In this document: piece after piece, positions 1 to 12,000 of the stretch | Layout of the letters: each line of letters opens with the position of its first letter | Position numbering within the stretch: the first letter of the stretch is position 1 | Assembly (NCBI GenBank): GCA_031310005.1 | Contig: CM062380.1 | Coordinates: 4,030,001-4,094,000, forward strand | Reading direction: 5' to 3' | Origin: Dactylellina haptotyla | Taxonomy: Eukaryota > Ascomycota > Orbiliomycetes > Orbiliales > Orbiliaceae | Length of the DNA: 64,000 nt | Made by a program: the position numbers and the translations under genes | Notes under the pieces: model-generated | The model's input: the letters and a program-made list of their open reading frames with translations, nothing else | Told to the model about the DNA's origin: nothing | Databases searched by the model: none

Positions 1-841
1 GGAAGTTTTCCCTTACCGGGATCGCACACAGGACAAAATAGGGGGGATCCTGGCTCCAATGCTCACCGCAAATTATAATTGCTGGTACGCGAGTAAGTGG
101 AGCACATATTTCTGCCGCATCTGGGCGGCGTTGTCCACGCACCCTGAAAAGCTGTGCAAGAGCAATGTTCTTGAGACGTTTTCTCAAAAAAAAGATCGCT
201 GTTGGTGATGTTTTATTCAGTCTTCAGCTCGGAGAGGAATTGGCGCCGGTGCTAGCGTAGTTATGTATCTAACCTGATGCGATGGAGAGTTTAAAGACGG
301 CCGTCCGGATTGTGGGACGGGAAATACGTCGACCGGCGTAATGTCAGGTTTGTGCCGCCAACCGGCTCGAGCCTCACCGAGTTTGTCCTGATCTAATTCT
401 GCTTCTGGCATGCAGGCGGTATGTTCGGTTGTGTTATTTTAATAGTTCAACACAAGTTTAATAATAATTTCAACGCTCCCTCCTTTTTTCGCCTTTCGGG
501 GACCATTTTGGGCCCAATTTGACGGACTGGCCGGATTCCGGTATGCACAGAAGACATGCACCCCTCAATTGATGCACCCCATATGGCATAGTTGCGCGTA
601 CTCGTCCGTGGCTTAAGCCACCTATTCTGCTAACCCGAAATTGAGTGCAAGGCAGGGCTTTGATCCTTTTAAGTGCATCCAACTGTTAACTGCGAGTGCG
701 AACCTATACAACGTCGCTAGCGGCGCTCTGGGACACCAAAGCGATAGAGTCACGGCCATTAACGGCTAGAAGATACTCGCGCGAACTTGTGGAAATGAGA
801 CTTCTAGCATTTCTCTAGACCAGCTTCACTGTCTCCGGAAG
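1..841. other. Left-edge non-coding region
   Basis: I see no convincing gene here. The open frames on either strand are short, lack recognisable domains and are not supported by splice signals. It probably holds the upstream regulatory DNA of the secreted-protein gene that begins at 988. Confidence 0.5.
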
Positions 842-850
842 CTTATAAAA
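842..850 (+). promoter_or_regulatory. TATA box of the secreted-protein gene
   Basis: A good TATA match (CTTATAAAAG context) lies about 140 bases before the ATG at 988. A purine/AT-rich leader with a run of T follows. The spacing suits a fungal core promoter with a leader of roughly 100 bases. Confidence 0.45.
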
Positions 851-987
851 GGAAGGCCGTCCGACGCTATGGAATCGAATTTCCGATAGCCAGAGCTTCA
901 GCAATTGACTAAACCTACACAAGAAATTCAATAACGTCTTTTTTTTGTTTTACAATTTGAAAATTAACTTTTTACGAATTCGTAATA

Positions 988-1997
988 ATGAAGTCCCTTG
1001 CCATTCTTCCTTTCGTCGCTCTGGCGGCTGCTCATCCAGCCGATATCTTCAAGAGAGATTGTACCGGCAACAACTGTCTTCGTGCAGTTAGAGCCTCCGC
1101 TTTCTTTACTAGATCGGGTACTGCGGACTGTAGTTCGTATTTCCGTACAACCGCTACTCCAGCTACCAGGTAAGCCAATATATATCCTTCTACTGTTTAA
1201 ATCGTTCGTATGATAGGATGAATTCTAACATGTTTGCATGTAGTACCTTTTACGAGACCGTACATGAGACGACCATCACCAACACCGCTGAGGCCACTGT
1301 CACAGTGACTGTTGGACCAGCTGTAGGTCCCTTCAGGGCCATGAGACGTGACGAGGGAGAGGTCCTCGCTATTCCAACCGACATTCCAGGATATGCCACT
1401 GCCTGCAGCGGATCCGTCGCATACTCGAGCGCTTGCTCTTGCATTGGTGTCACCGGTACCACCATTACCGTTGCTGCCCCATCGACCACCATCACTGTCA
1501 CCACAGCTGATATCGGTGCTGAGATCACAAGCACTGTTACCTTGACTGCCACCACTGTCCGTCTTCAGTTTGCTGCCAGCCCAACCACCTACGGCGGCGC
1601 CTATGTTGCTTCCAAGACCCTCGCTGATGGTATCTTTGTTGTCCCAACTGCCGACCCTGTCGCTGCTCTCAACGTTGCTATCCAGCCAGACGGCTCCGTC
1701 ACTTCCCCTGATGGAAAGGTTCTTGTTGGAAAGCAATCCACCATCGACACCGACGCCCACTTCCTATTGTGGGTTACCCCAGAAGTTCCTCTCCCAGCCA
1801 TCTACTTCCCAGTTAGCTGCTCCCTTGGTGCCGGCTCCGCCTTGTCTTGCAGTGATCCATCTGGATTCACTCAACTCGGTGGTTACTACCTCGCCGACCA
1901 CAAGGATACCATCCGTATCTTCGCTCCATCTGTCAACCTGAAGAGCGACTTCAACAAGAACCGCTACGTCGGACCTCTCAGCCTCACTGGTGTTTAA
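988..1997 (+). CDS. Secreted Ser/Thr-rich protein with Kex2 site, function unknown
   Basis: There are two exons, 988-1169 and 1244-1997. The 74-nt intron starts GTAAGC and ends TAG, and splicing keeps the frame (AG|T gives Ser), for 311 residues. The N-terminus MKSLAILPFVALAAAHP is a signal peptide, followed by a Lys-Arg pair at residues 22-23 (IFKRDC) that fits Kex2 cleavage. After it come a short Cys-containing segment (DCTGNNCLRAV, then DCSSYF), a Thr/Val-rich stretch (TATPATSTFYETV) and a compact C-terminal domain with several Cys. This N-terminal pattern recurs in secreted fungal proteins annotated as hypothetical, and no catalytic motif is visible. It is likely exported to the wall or medium, where its role is unknown. 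A TATA box lies 140 bases upstream. Confidence 0.82.
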
Positions 1998-2391
1998 ATC
2001 CTGGCTTCGGCTATATCTACCTCGCATAGCTTTATTCCTCTGCGTAGGTCGTGTCGAAAACCTGTTTCGTTACTTTCATTCCTGCATCTATCTGCATGGC
2101 GGTACTGTGGCGTTTTGATATTTCATATCAAAAATATTTTAGTTTAGGCATTCATCTATAGATTGCACACACCTTAATGTAATAATGACAGTCAAATGAT
2201 ATTATTTTCAATGACAGCTAAATATTGGACCCTCTCTCATGCATCACTGTAAAAAATTTGTGAGACTCTTTCATATTTGTGATGTTTCATATCAATGGAG
2301 AATTCAAGGTGAAAAAACTTCAAAAAATGTATTGGTTCTCTATGCTTGCTAACTATTGTATAATTTGAGGCGAAAATGCTACTTGGAGTAT
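1998..2391. other. Convergent 3' region
   Basis: This AT-rich DNA lies between the 3' ends of two convergent genes. It presumably contains both polyadenylation regions, and I see no gene in it. Confidence 0.5.
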
Positions 2392-4295
2392 CTAAGCCCT
2401 CAAAGATGCATCTAGCTTCTCAGCTCCGGCAATCGCGAAGCACATGGCAGTCAAAGTTGGGTTACAAGCCATTGCAGTATTAATAACACCACATCCGCCA
2501 AGATAAAGGTTATCAACACCCCAGACCTTGGAGTCGCTATCAACGACAGAATCTAAAGAAGATGTCCCAGCGCGAGTGGTTCCCTGTGTTTCGGATGTGT
2601 TAACGGACGCTTTTTGAATTCGAGAGAGTGGAGAACAGGATTGGAACAATGTGGAAAATGCAATCAATCTCATAAAGGTTAAGTTCCACTTACGCAAATG
2701 TGCTGGGCGGTTCCTGGTGGCATAATACGAGGTTCAGTCACAAAGGAGCCTAGTTTTGTGGCAATGTTTTGCATACTGGGGTTTATTGTCAGTCAGATAT
2801 ACGGCTTGTGAGGAGGTTGGTCGACCAGCGCCAAAAACTTACTCTTGCATCATTTTCGCACCACGCTTCAAATCTGCGTTGTTGGGGAGGACATGGAAAG
2901 ATGGCTGGTGTCGGTGATTTTAGGTTAGTCTATGCGAAAGATACTGCAAGACGGCACATGCAGCTGGAAAAACTATACCTTTGGCATGCCGTATTCATCT
3001 TTAGCGACATCTGAGAACTCAATCCTGTTTTCAGGTTTTGGTTCCATGGAACTCATAGCGCGAATGTCGACCACGGTTTTCTCGTCGACGCCTTCTGGTA
3101 CCTCACCGTACTGGAATGCATCACGGTGAATCTAGGCGAATTTAGTCAGGTGTAAGCGGATAGGTAACCATAAAGTTTTAAGATATCACTCTATGCAGAT
3201 AAGCTAAGATTATCAGATATGGAACTTACCATTGTCTGCCATGGGCGCTCTTCAGTTACACCTTGCATGAGCTGTACCTCTTTGTCGTTCTCGGGAATCT
3301 CAGCCCCCTTCAATGATTCCGCACTTAGAGCGACTTGGCAGAAAGTCAAGATTCTTTCTGTAAGGTATGCTCCGAGCGCTGGGAGATCCTCCTTCATACC
3401 GGAGTTGAAGAGGATTTGCGGTGTAAGGATAGCGCCAGCGCAGATAGCGTACTGCTTCGCTTTAACGGTCTTGGTTTCGCCACTGACGATATCATAGATT
3501 TCGGCGGAGACAACAGCACTGCCAACCTTATTCAACTTCTTACAAATATGCTGTGGAAGAAGTGTAAAGAGTTCGTTCTGCGTGGTATTGTCAAGAACCG
3601 TAGAAGAGGAGGACCAAACCACCTTTCCGTCTACATTCTTGCATGCGAGTGGAACCGAAGAGAAAGTTCGATTGTCACTGAAAGCATCTTCAAGAGCTGC
3701 CTTGACAAGGTTGTGACGGACAGAGTCGTCGAACTCAGTAAATGTGGTATTGATCAACTGCTGGGCCTCAGATATAAGGCGACTCCACTGCGCCTCTGTG
3801 AACAACTTGGGGCGCTCGAGTGTTGGATGTGGAGAGGGGGTTGCGCAGGTCCAGTGGAGGCTCATTCCGCCAATGCCGCGGGTGGCGGCAGCGCCAGGAA
3901 GACTGGACTCCGGAGCGAGAGGGGTACAATCTTTCTGAGAGTTTTAGGGGCGGGTATTAGCGAAGACATGACAAGACGGGCTTCCCGAAGAGACTAGGAC
4001 ATTTGCTTTATATACCTTGACGACCTCAATAAACTCATTCATTGACATTGTTGTCACATTTTTCTTATGCTCTCCAGGAACTTCAGTTTCTCTATACCCG
4101 GTACATGTCAATTAATTTCACAGTATCCTTTGGGGGATTCATTATAAGTACTTACTGTGCACCGATATCGACCATAAGGACCCTGTGCCCAGCATCAACA
4201 AGCTTCCTGGCATAGGTTGCGCCAATTGGACCAGATCCTACAACGAGGACGTCGGTACTGACAACCTCTGGATTGAGCTCAAAATCGATACCCAT
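2392..4295 (-). CDS. Pyranose 2-oxidase-like GMC flavoprotein
   Basis: Exons in coding order are 4295-4156, 4091-4016, 3934-3230, 3131-2979, 2904-2843, 2775-2694 and 2583-2392. All junctions are GT-AG and the total is 469 residues. Family members oxidise aldopyranoses at C-2 with O2, giving H2O2. Visible landmarks are the FAD dinucleotide motif GSGPIG (residues 20-25), [19 protein letters not shown] with the His (residue 99) that carries covalent FAD in characterised enzymes, and IHRDAF. The C-terminal catalytic pair is His404 (TAQHIC) and Asn447 (CNPTLTAM). At 469 residues it is shorter than the usual 560-620. The segment between LSAESL and the ERPWQTM/IHRDAF junction is much reduced. There is no signal peptide. 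An upstream ATG at 4394 would add 33 residues, but the motif-proximal ATG fits better. Whether it oxidises sugars is inferred. Confidence 0.87.
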
Positions 4296-6714
4296 TTTTA
4301 TGTTCCTGTAGAAATTTAACAAAATATAGACTAGTCTGAAAGATGCTTGGAGATAGCAATTTAGAGGTATGCACTGCGATTCAGTAATATTCAAGAAAAT
4401 AGATGGGAAATTGTCCTCTTTAAATAGAGTTCTTTTCTCAGGTAAAACCAGTGGGATTCTATCTGGTCCTCCATTGAGCTGAAAGCGAGAACCCGTTCAT
4501 TCCCAGCTGATAAACACGACAAGATAGGTTCCCCCCGCAGTATGCACAACTACCCCGGGATCCGGATCTTAACCAATCGCAGCACATATCTTGACTCAGT
4601 TCCACTTACCTCGCTGCGCGTATCAGCTAGTTCTAGACCCTATCTCCGCAGGAAATGATATCACCGGCCACATCGATCGATTGATCCAATGAGATATTTG
4701 GACAATCTGAAGAAAATAGCACCAAATTGCCAATTGCCGGCATTTTTTGCATTCGTAACCCCCACGTGGCTTGACAGATCTCAAACAATTCTGGTAACGC
4801 GTTGCGCATTAGAGATCAATTCTTTAGTTCCAGTGGTGCCGATGGCCTCTTGGTGAGGCAATTGGTCGGGACAACAGCCACTTGAGCTTGATTGTGGAAT
4901 GTGAAAGTTGATCACGCAACTTGCGTCCTCTTGCATGGCGCCATTGTTTTCTAGCGCTATTTCGAAGTATGTATTAACGAATTGAAGGTTAGCGAGTTTG
5001 AATGTTTGGGGGGTTGAAGGGAATGATAAGCGAACGATAAAGATCTCGGGCGGGATTGTCTGTTTATATCTCGGAGAATTAGACTGCGAGCTCAAGCGAT
5101 CCCGCTCTGGGAATCTGGGTTGCAGAAAACAAGTTTTCGTTGTCACAAATCTCCGATGCTTGCACATTTGATCTGCGGCACGGCACGATCTGTGCATACC
5201 GGCCCACGTCAACCTTTCACTGTTTTATCCAAGGCAAAGAAAATGGGGCGGCACAAGTAATTTTGGTGCTTACATTCGGATAGAGATACAACGCGCAGGT
5301 TGCCCTTACATATTTCCCCAATATATTAATAGTAGGGCTGTTGTGAAAATGACTTTATTCGCTTCGTCGCCTCCATCTGTTTAATATATGTCATTGCGAA
5401 CGGAGACGAATACATGGATGAGCTGATAAAAAGAGTAAATTTGTGAAATATTCTTAACTGTTGGTGGGTTTTATCAAATTAGATCGCTGCGACGCGACCT
5501 TGCATGGTTCACAAGACAACCGCTGGGGCTTCTGTAGACGTCTAACACGACGACTACCGATTTCGAATCTTGTGTAAAATTTTCAGAGTACGACGACATA
5601 TTTTGAACCCACATCTTGGCAAAACCGTGATATGCTCGCGGGGCTTCTCGCGTTTGCGTTGAATTGGTGGATGGAATTTCAGTTATCAGCCTCATGTTAG
5701 CTCTCAACTAGTGACTAATCATTTCTCAACCATGACATTGTATCTGAGTCTTGAATTTACTTGGTATCTACGGTCAGATATGTATCGATAACTGATAGGC
5801 ATTGCAATTATATCTAACAAAGATGAATATCTACGGCCATGACGCGCCATATAACGATAGGAAGGTAGGTAAGGTATCGATTTGTACCTCGATATGCAAT
5901 GCATTAGACGCACCTGGTATTCAAACTAGGTAACTCGGAATCCGGAAACCTCAAATGCATATTTTCATATATATCTCCTAAATCGCTCAGCCTCGGGGAC
6001 TCGATTCTCTAGTATTTAAACTAGTATTTAAGTAGATTAAGGTTTGCATAGGATGCAAAAAATTACCTCCTGTGGTGGCTGTCAGATAAATTTTAAGAAT
6101 TTAGTCGATGTATTTCCAGCTGCTAGAAATCGCCTAGAGAGCAAAGTGGGTCAACATTGCCTCACAGGACCGAAATCACACCCCTGAAAACCTTGAAATA
6201 GTAACCTATCTACCAAATGTCGCCAACATCTACATGCCAAATGTCCGAAGCAGAACTTAGCATTGCTTTGCTGCACAACCTCGTACAGTACTGTTCACAG
6301 CACTCGAAAATAGACTGTGTTGAAGTTCAACACATTCAGTGTGAAACTAGGCTAGTGGAACAAATACAGAGTCGCAGAACCTGCTTCTCCGAGCTTTACA
6401 TGATTGATAAAGCTAGATTAGACCTGCCAAAAGTGATGAGAGAACATAGTCATTTAGAGAATTTATCCCCCTTCTAGGACCTTCAATCGAATACTATCTT
6501 TGGGCGCTCTTTGAAATAGATTATATTATTGGAGCCCCGGGGCTATAGAGCGCCTTAGCGGAGATTGATATATACGTATCGCAATCGGGAGACAAGGGAT
6601 TGTAGCTGATAAAAACTTCGATAATGGAGCTACCCCTCAGTCGCACTCGGAGAACGCAGCTCTTATTTAATGCCTCAGTTCAAACCTCAATTCGAACCAT
6701 ATAAGCCTTTTGCC
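4296..6714. other. AT-rich gene-poor region
   Basis: The DNA beyond the oxidase promoter is AT-rich, with only short unsupported frames. The longest are 143 codons on the minus strand at 4781-5212 and 86 codons on the plus strand at 6217-6477. Neither has a recognisable motif, a signal peptide or adjoining exons, so I do not call them genes. Confidence 0.45.
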
Positions 6715-6722
6715 TATAAAAG
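6715..6722 (+). promoter_or_regulatory. TATA box in the AT-rich island
   Basis: CTATAAAAGG is a near-ideal TATA box about 100 bases before the ATG at 6820. It is the main reason to take the tiny multi-exon frame downstream seriously. Confidence 0.4.
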
Positions 6723-6819
6723 GGTGTGATCCGTCTCCTTTGGCATAGTTTTCTAGACATCTTTACAGCTCGATAAATAAATTTGAGGGATAGGAAAATC
6801 TTGGTTACAGAAGAATCCA

Positions 6820-7386
6820 ATGGCAACTATTTTTGAGGTATGTAACCTGCATCCTAAAATTTTCTTATATGTTAAATTTGAGAGAGAGTAAAACCTAGGG
6901 GTTATGTTTAAATATACTAACAGAAATTATGGTATAGGAGGTAAGATTTAATATTTCTTACGGCCTCTTATTAATCTCAAACAAGATAACTTTAACACAA
7001 ATAAAAAAACAGGGAACTACCGTTACATTTCCGAAACAAAGGGGAGATGATGAGGTAGAGTTTGGTACCGTACAAAGCTTCTCCGTACTTCTATATTTCT
7101 TGTCCCTTATATTTAGCGATTTTCAGTTAATATGATTTGCTAGGAAGTTACAAATACGTATTCTATTAAAGTTGAAGATGGTGATGATATTAGGATGGTA
7201 GAAGTGGAGAAAGAAGTTGTTAAAGAATTCAACTTTGGAAACGTTCAAAATAAAATGTTTCTATGGGCAGGTTAGCCGGGGGTTAGGGCTAGTGTTTCTA
7301 AATATATAGGAAATGCGAGGAATCGCCTCTGGATTGCCGACCTCGGTTATATTTTCCGTACCGATAGAAAGGAAGGATTAAAGTAG
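6820..7386 (+). pseudogene. Tiny or decayed three-exon gene
   Basis: Three pieces join in phase 0 with plausible splice sites: 6820-6837 (MATIFE, then GTATGT), 7013-7054 (after CAG; GTTVTFPKQRGDDE, then GTAGAG) and 7144-7275 (after TAG; EVTNTYSIKVEDGDD onward, ending FLWAG). The result is 63 residues of charged, protein-like sequence. After the TAG at 7273-7275 the same frame stays open for another 36 codons (GVRASVSKYIGNARNRLW and on) to a stop at 7384-7386. This suggests that a longer protein was cut by a nonsense mutation. I do not recognise the family. A TATA box about 100 bases upstream supports past or present transcription. The AT-rich setting fits mutational decay. The alternative is chance open frames. 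Confidence 0.35.
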
Positions 7387-7560
7387 CATAATCGCCCAAT
7401 GAAACTCAGAATCTTGAGGATATTACGAAGGCTACTAGTCTATTACTTTATTTACCGGTTCTAATTTATTGGACCTAGAATAAAGAATTAAATTTTTTTA
7501 TATACTTTATACTCTTGAATTCCTTAAACTACCTTAAAATTTTAATATGAACAATTCTTA

Positions 7561-7872
7561 GACATATTAGTTAGCCAGTTATCCAGCCAGTTATCCAATC
7601 AGTAGCGCAGCTAGTTATCCAGCCTATTACCCGTTCAGTTACCAAGCCTATTATCTAGTCTATTGTTTAAATAGAGAGCGAATTTATTGTTTAGCTAGTT
7701 ATTGGGCCAGTGAGCAAGCTAATAGTCTCTTAGTCATCCAGCTAGCTATTGAACTTATAACCTAGCTTATCTAACTAGCTCCTCAACTTGTTATCCAGTT
7801 GCCCAGCCTCTCAGCCGGCTGATTATGTAGCTAGTTATCTAGCCATCCGGCCATTCAGTTACTTAGCCAGTT
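7561..7872 (+). repeat. Degenerate short tandem repeat, forward patch
   Basis: About 300 bases consist of diverged copies of a roughly 10-12-base unit close to AGTTATCCAGCC, with many C/T and G/A differences between copies. It looks like an old minisatellite or the subterminal repeats of a transposon. A second patch in opposite orientation lies near 8318-8420. Confidence 0.55.
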
Positions 7873-8317
7873 ATCTACTAGAAAAAAAAACTGGGAATTA
7901 TGCGCTACTGGAGCCAGAAACTAGCTTGAACAACACCTAAGAAGTATAGAAGAAGGCTGCCATGAGTCGCCACGGCCACTCGATTTAGAAGCCGATGGTG
8001 ACGTTCTTTATGTTTACTAGCACTAAAAGGCTGCGTAGCACTAAACCCGACTGTTGTTATCGTACCCCCAAAGCTTCTCAGATGAGCTCGCCTTTGGCTA
8101 CCTCTTCTTCAAAGCAGAGATAATACTCTGTCACTCTATATATTTTATATTATAATACAGGGCTAATAACTAGAGCTTTAGAGTGTGTGATGAGATTATT
8201 AAAGATAAAACAACACATTTTTTTAGAGCACAACTACTAGAAAATTGAGATTAAAGAAGTGTTTGTTAGAGAGTTAGTGAGGTTTGAGGTAACCCTCCCT
8301 TCAGTCGGGCATTAGAC

Positions 8318-8420
8318 TATTTAGATGTTCAACTATTTACTATTTGGTTGTTAACTGAATGGTTAGCTGAAGAGGTGGCTGGATAGTTGGATACCAAGTC
8401 AAATAACCGACTGGTAGTTT
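8318..8420 (-). repeat. Degenerate short repeat, inverted patch
   Basis: The reverse complement contains CAACTATCCAGCC, CATTCAGTTAAC and CAGTCGGTTA, which resemble the units of the 7561-7872 patch read on the other strand. The two patches flank about 450 bases of AT-rich DNA. This would fit a worn inverted-repeat or foldback element. Confidence 0.35.
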
Positions 8421-9014
8421 ATCTGACTGCATGAAACTTGCAGGGATAGGTCCTAAGTTTGGGAGCGTGCCAAGATATGCAAGTGGATACAATACTGGCC
8501 TCAATACCACAGACACGGGACGGGAGCTGGATCCTGTGCGAACATTTACTGAACGTGCTTTGAATACTAAATTTAGGTTCCTTGTTGTCACGAAACAATA
8601 CTTCCGCTGCGGCTACTTGCCTAAACACTTGATATCATATATCACGAGAAGCTTTGAGAAGCTTTATTCCTGTATTGCGTCGCTAGAAGATGGCGGGGCG
8701 TCTATTAGGCCCGTCTGCATTGAGGCAGCCCATTAGATGGCTGTAGAGGGCCTCTGATATATTATCGTCATTGGATAAATGAGTTACAGGGATTATCTTG
8801 CAGGTCTTGATTAATGATCTTCTAAGGGCTCGAAGGATTTCATCCCCGCATTGAAAGCGGGGTATTGCGTGAGAAACGCTCGGGGCTAGTATGATAGAGT
8901 GATGACATGTAATACCGAATTTACTTAAAGGGTCTGATTTGGCGGAACTTTTCGCTCATTTTGAGCTTGGAGTCTAGGGACGACAGCTATACACATAAAT
9001 AATGTATATCTAAT

Positions 9015-12000
9015 ATGTCTGGATTGACCATAAAACCCCCCATTAAAGCGGGGAACTACTCAGCGACCGGAACTCCCAGTGGCACAATCCCCAACACTCC
9101 AACACAGGTGGCCGTAGAATTTTCTGCCAGCGGCAAAATCGATTCTTCGAAATGCTGGAACGAGGCAAAAACTCGTTTTCGCGTCAAGTTAACTAAAACT
9201 TCCCCTCGACCGACCGATGAAATTATTGATAGGTTTTTGAAGAACAACGATCGGATCGACAAAACAATATCAGAATGTGAAAATCTGAAAACTGTAGCGG
9301 ACCGCCAATATAACCATAGTACCTCCTCAAAGTTCGTGGGCAAGCTTTTGGAAGTTCTCGTGGTGGTGAAGAATATCGGTGATCCTCTTCTCCAGTGCGC
9401 CCCAGAGAGTGTCAGCATTGCTTGGAGTGCGATTAGTCTTCTGATCAGTGTAAGTTTTTATTAATAGTATGATGCTTGGGCTGACGGAATTTCAACTTGT
9501 ATGTTGTATCCTATGTACTAACCCTTCACCTGGGATGATAGCTTGGGTCAACTGATTTGGAGAACTGTGCACGGATTTCTGAAGCATGCGCTAATCTTGT
9601 AACCATTATTCTCAACTGCCGTCTTTATGAGAATCGATATCAGAAGAATGAATTGAGCCCTGGTGATGAGGAGGCAGAGAAAGTTATCATTGAATCAGTG
9701 CAAGAGCTCTTGGCCCAGATTCTTGATTTTTTCTGGGTCGCGAATAAGAAATTAAGAGATAAGAAAATCAGTAAGCCTGTCTCTTGTAGTCATCGAGATT
9801 CAACGACAGTCCATTCCCGTTTGAATTCATATATATTTCAATTCCAGATCCTTCAAACCTCTAATATCTTGTTCCCTGAAAACAGAACGATTCTTTAAAG
9901 AAATATTTGACACAAAAGTGAATGAGAAATACGAGGAGGTTATAGCTCAATATGCAACTCTCAGACAGTCCACTGAACTTGCATTTCAAGAGCGAGTGTT
10001 AGATGTCTTAGGTGGTAAGTATCCGACGGCCTGACGAAATATACAGCTGAAAAACAACTGATGTATTATTGGAATAGATATGAAAAAAGATAGGGCAGAA
10101 ATTTCGGCTCTTCTTTTCCCAGCTCTGAAAGGTTTAGCGACCCATTTATTTGGTTTATTCCTGGTATCTAATTATAACTAACGTGATTGAATCCGGAACC
10201 GTTCTAGATATTACCATCAAACTCGATGACCTGTCTATGGACGTCAAAAATATTCTGAGTGAGATACAGGTCCAGAACAGATTCCAGAATTATCGAAAGG
10301 AGTTGAAGCCTCTCAGCACTCATCACAGACAATTAGAGGCAACTTTGCAACCACTTAGATATGGTACATCTCATCTTTGCCAATGGTTGTTCAAACACCA
10401 TCATTATCAATCTTGGGAGTCAATCCCCCCCAAAGAAAATAAGCCGAGTCAAATGGAGGCGAAACCAGAACAGAAAGGCCCTCATGACTCGTCTCCTGAA
10501 AAGCCAGCTAGGCCCAATCTGATGTATGTGAAAGGCCGTGCTGGGTTTGGAAAGTCAGTTATGATGGCACTTGCCATCCAACGTCTTAGAAGTGGACGTG
10601 TAGATTGCCCGGTAGACAATCTCAAGTCCCAAACCTCGGGTCTCACACAACTCAACTCCGAAGGAGAGAAAGGAACCGAGACGCCCCCCGTTCTATTCTT
10701 TTTCTTCAAAAGAGGAGATAACGCGACACAACTTACAGCAAAGGCTTACTCGAGCCTTGTAACACAGCTCTTCCATGAGAACTATGCTAAAACTAAAGAA
10801 GATATGGAAAAGTTTATGGCGGCGATTGACCTTCATAGAGTTGGACGGGATGAACAAGACACAAGAAACCAGAATGAAGATGGTGAAGATAAAGAGAGAG
10901 AAGAAGTGGTATCAAAAGTGGCTAATGAAGAGGTTCTCCGGATCGAAAGTCTTGGTCAAGCTATTGGTAAAACTGTGTATATTTTGATCGATGGAATTGA
11001 TGAGTGCACCGATTTTGAGGCAGAGGGGCTGGTTAGTGGACTGATTAGCTTGGCAAGATCTAAGAAAGCTTCCTTCAAGGTCTTAATGTCGAGTCGCGAG
11101 GACCTTAACTTAGAACTTCAATTTGCTAAGGATGAGGAAGGTCAGAGAAAGTTCGGCGTTCCCGCAACTCAAGGAGACGACCCTGTCAAAACTATTGAGG
11201 GGGAAGGAGCTGGAAGTACTGATCCGTTCCATTGTATCACCCACGATGACACAACAATTTTGACGGTGACGAAGGAAACCAATTCTCGGGATATGAAGGC
11301 TTACCTAGATGCATCTCTACGGCAACTCATGAAACGTCGCTTACCAAGGATGTTCTATTCGACGACAGGCGATGGGCGTCGTACAGAAGCCAAAAGTAAA
11401 AGACTCGTTTCCGATATCAACAGGATGGTTGACAGTATCCAGCAAAAGTCAGATGGCATGTTCACCTATAGCGCTATGATTGTCACTAGCTTGGATCAGC
11501 CCTCGCCAATGTCTTTAATCGAACGTCTGCAAAACCTTCCCGATGGAATGGACGAGCTATATTCGCGACAATTGGAGGCTCTAACCAGGGCTGAGAGAAA
11601 GCTTGTTACCCTTGCTCTTAGGAGAATTATTTGGAGTCCGACGGATATGGGTACCGTTGAAATTGCGGAAGAGTTCAAGCAGATATATATAAAGGAACAG
11701 TTTCTTGGTTCAGAGAAAGAAAGCGAGAACTATGAGGACCAAAATGTGGATGAATTCGGAGAGGGTCTTGATAATGACCAAAACGAAGAAAATCCAGTTC
11801 TGAATCCGGGAGATGAAAGCAACCAGCTAGGACGTCGGCCTTCACTGCATCGCGCAGGCACATACTCAGGAGAGAACCCCATTGAAAAAGCAATGCGCAG
11901 TCCCGAGATTGCAGACACAGTGTATCATCTTGAGGGTGTAGGGAGAGATTTCTTTAAGTTTTCTAATGAGAAACAAAATATAGGTCTTATTCACAAGTCA

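Larger units (their letters stand above)
7387..9014. other. AT-rich repeat-bearing island before the NLR
   Basis: This stretch holds the two degenerate repeat patches listed separately, short homopolymer runs and no convincing gene. A 101-codon plus-strand frame at 8431-8736 starts just after the second patch, shows no motif and is probably a transposon remnant or chance. A small hairpin with CCCCGC/GCGGGG arms lies near 8850-8868. Confidence 0.45.

Noticed and set aside
4781-5212. 143-codon minus-strand frame
   Set aside because: No recognisable motif, signal peptide or conserved pattern, and its AT-rich surroundings give no promoter support.
8845-9060. CCCC...GCGGGG hairpins considered as CRISPR-like or regulatory repeats
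   Set aside because: There are only two imperfect occurrences with no regular spacing, and CRISPR arrays are not expected in a fungal genome.
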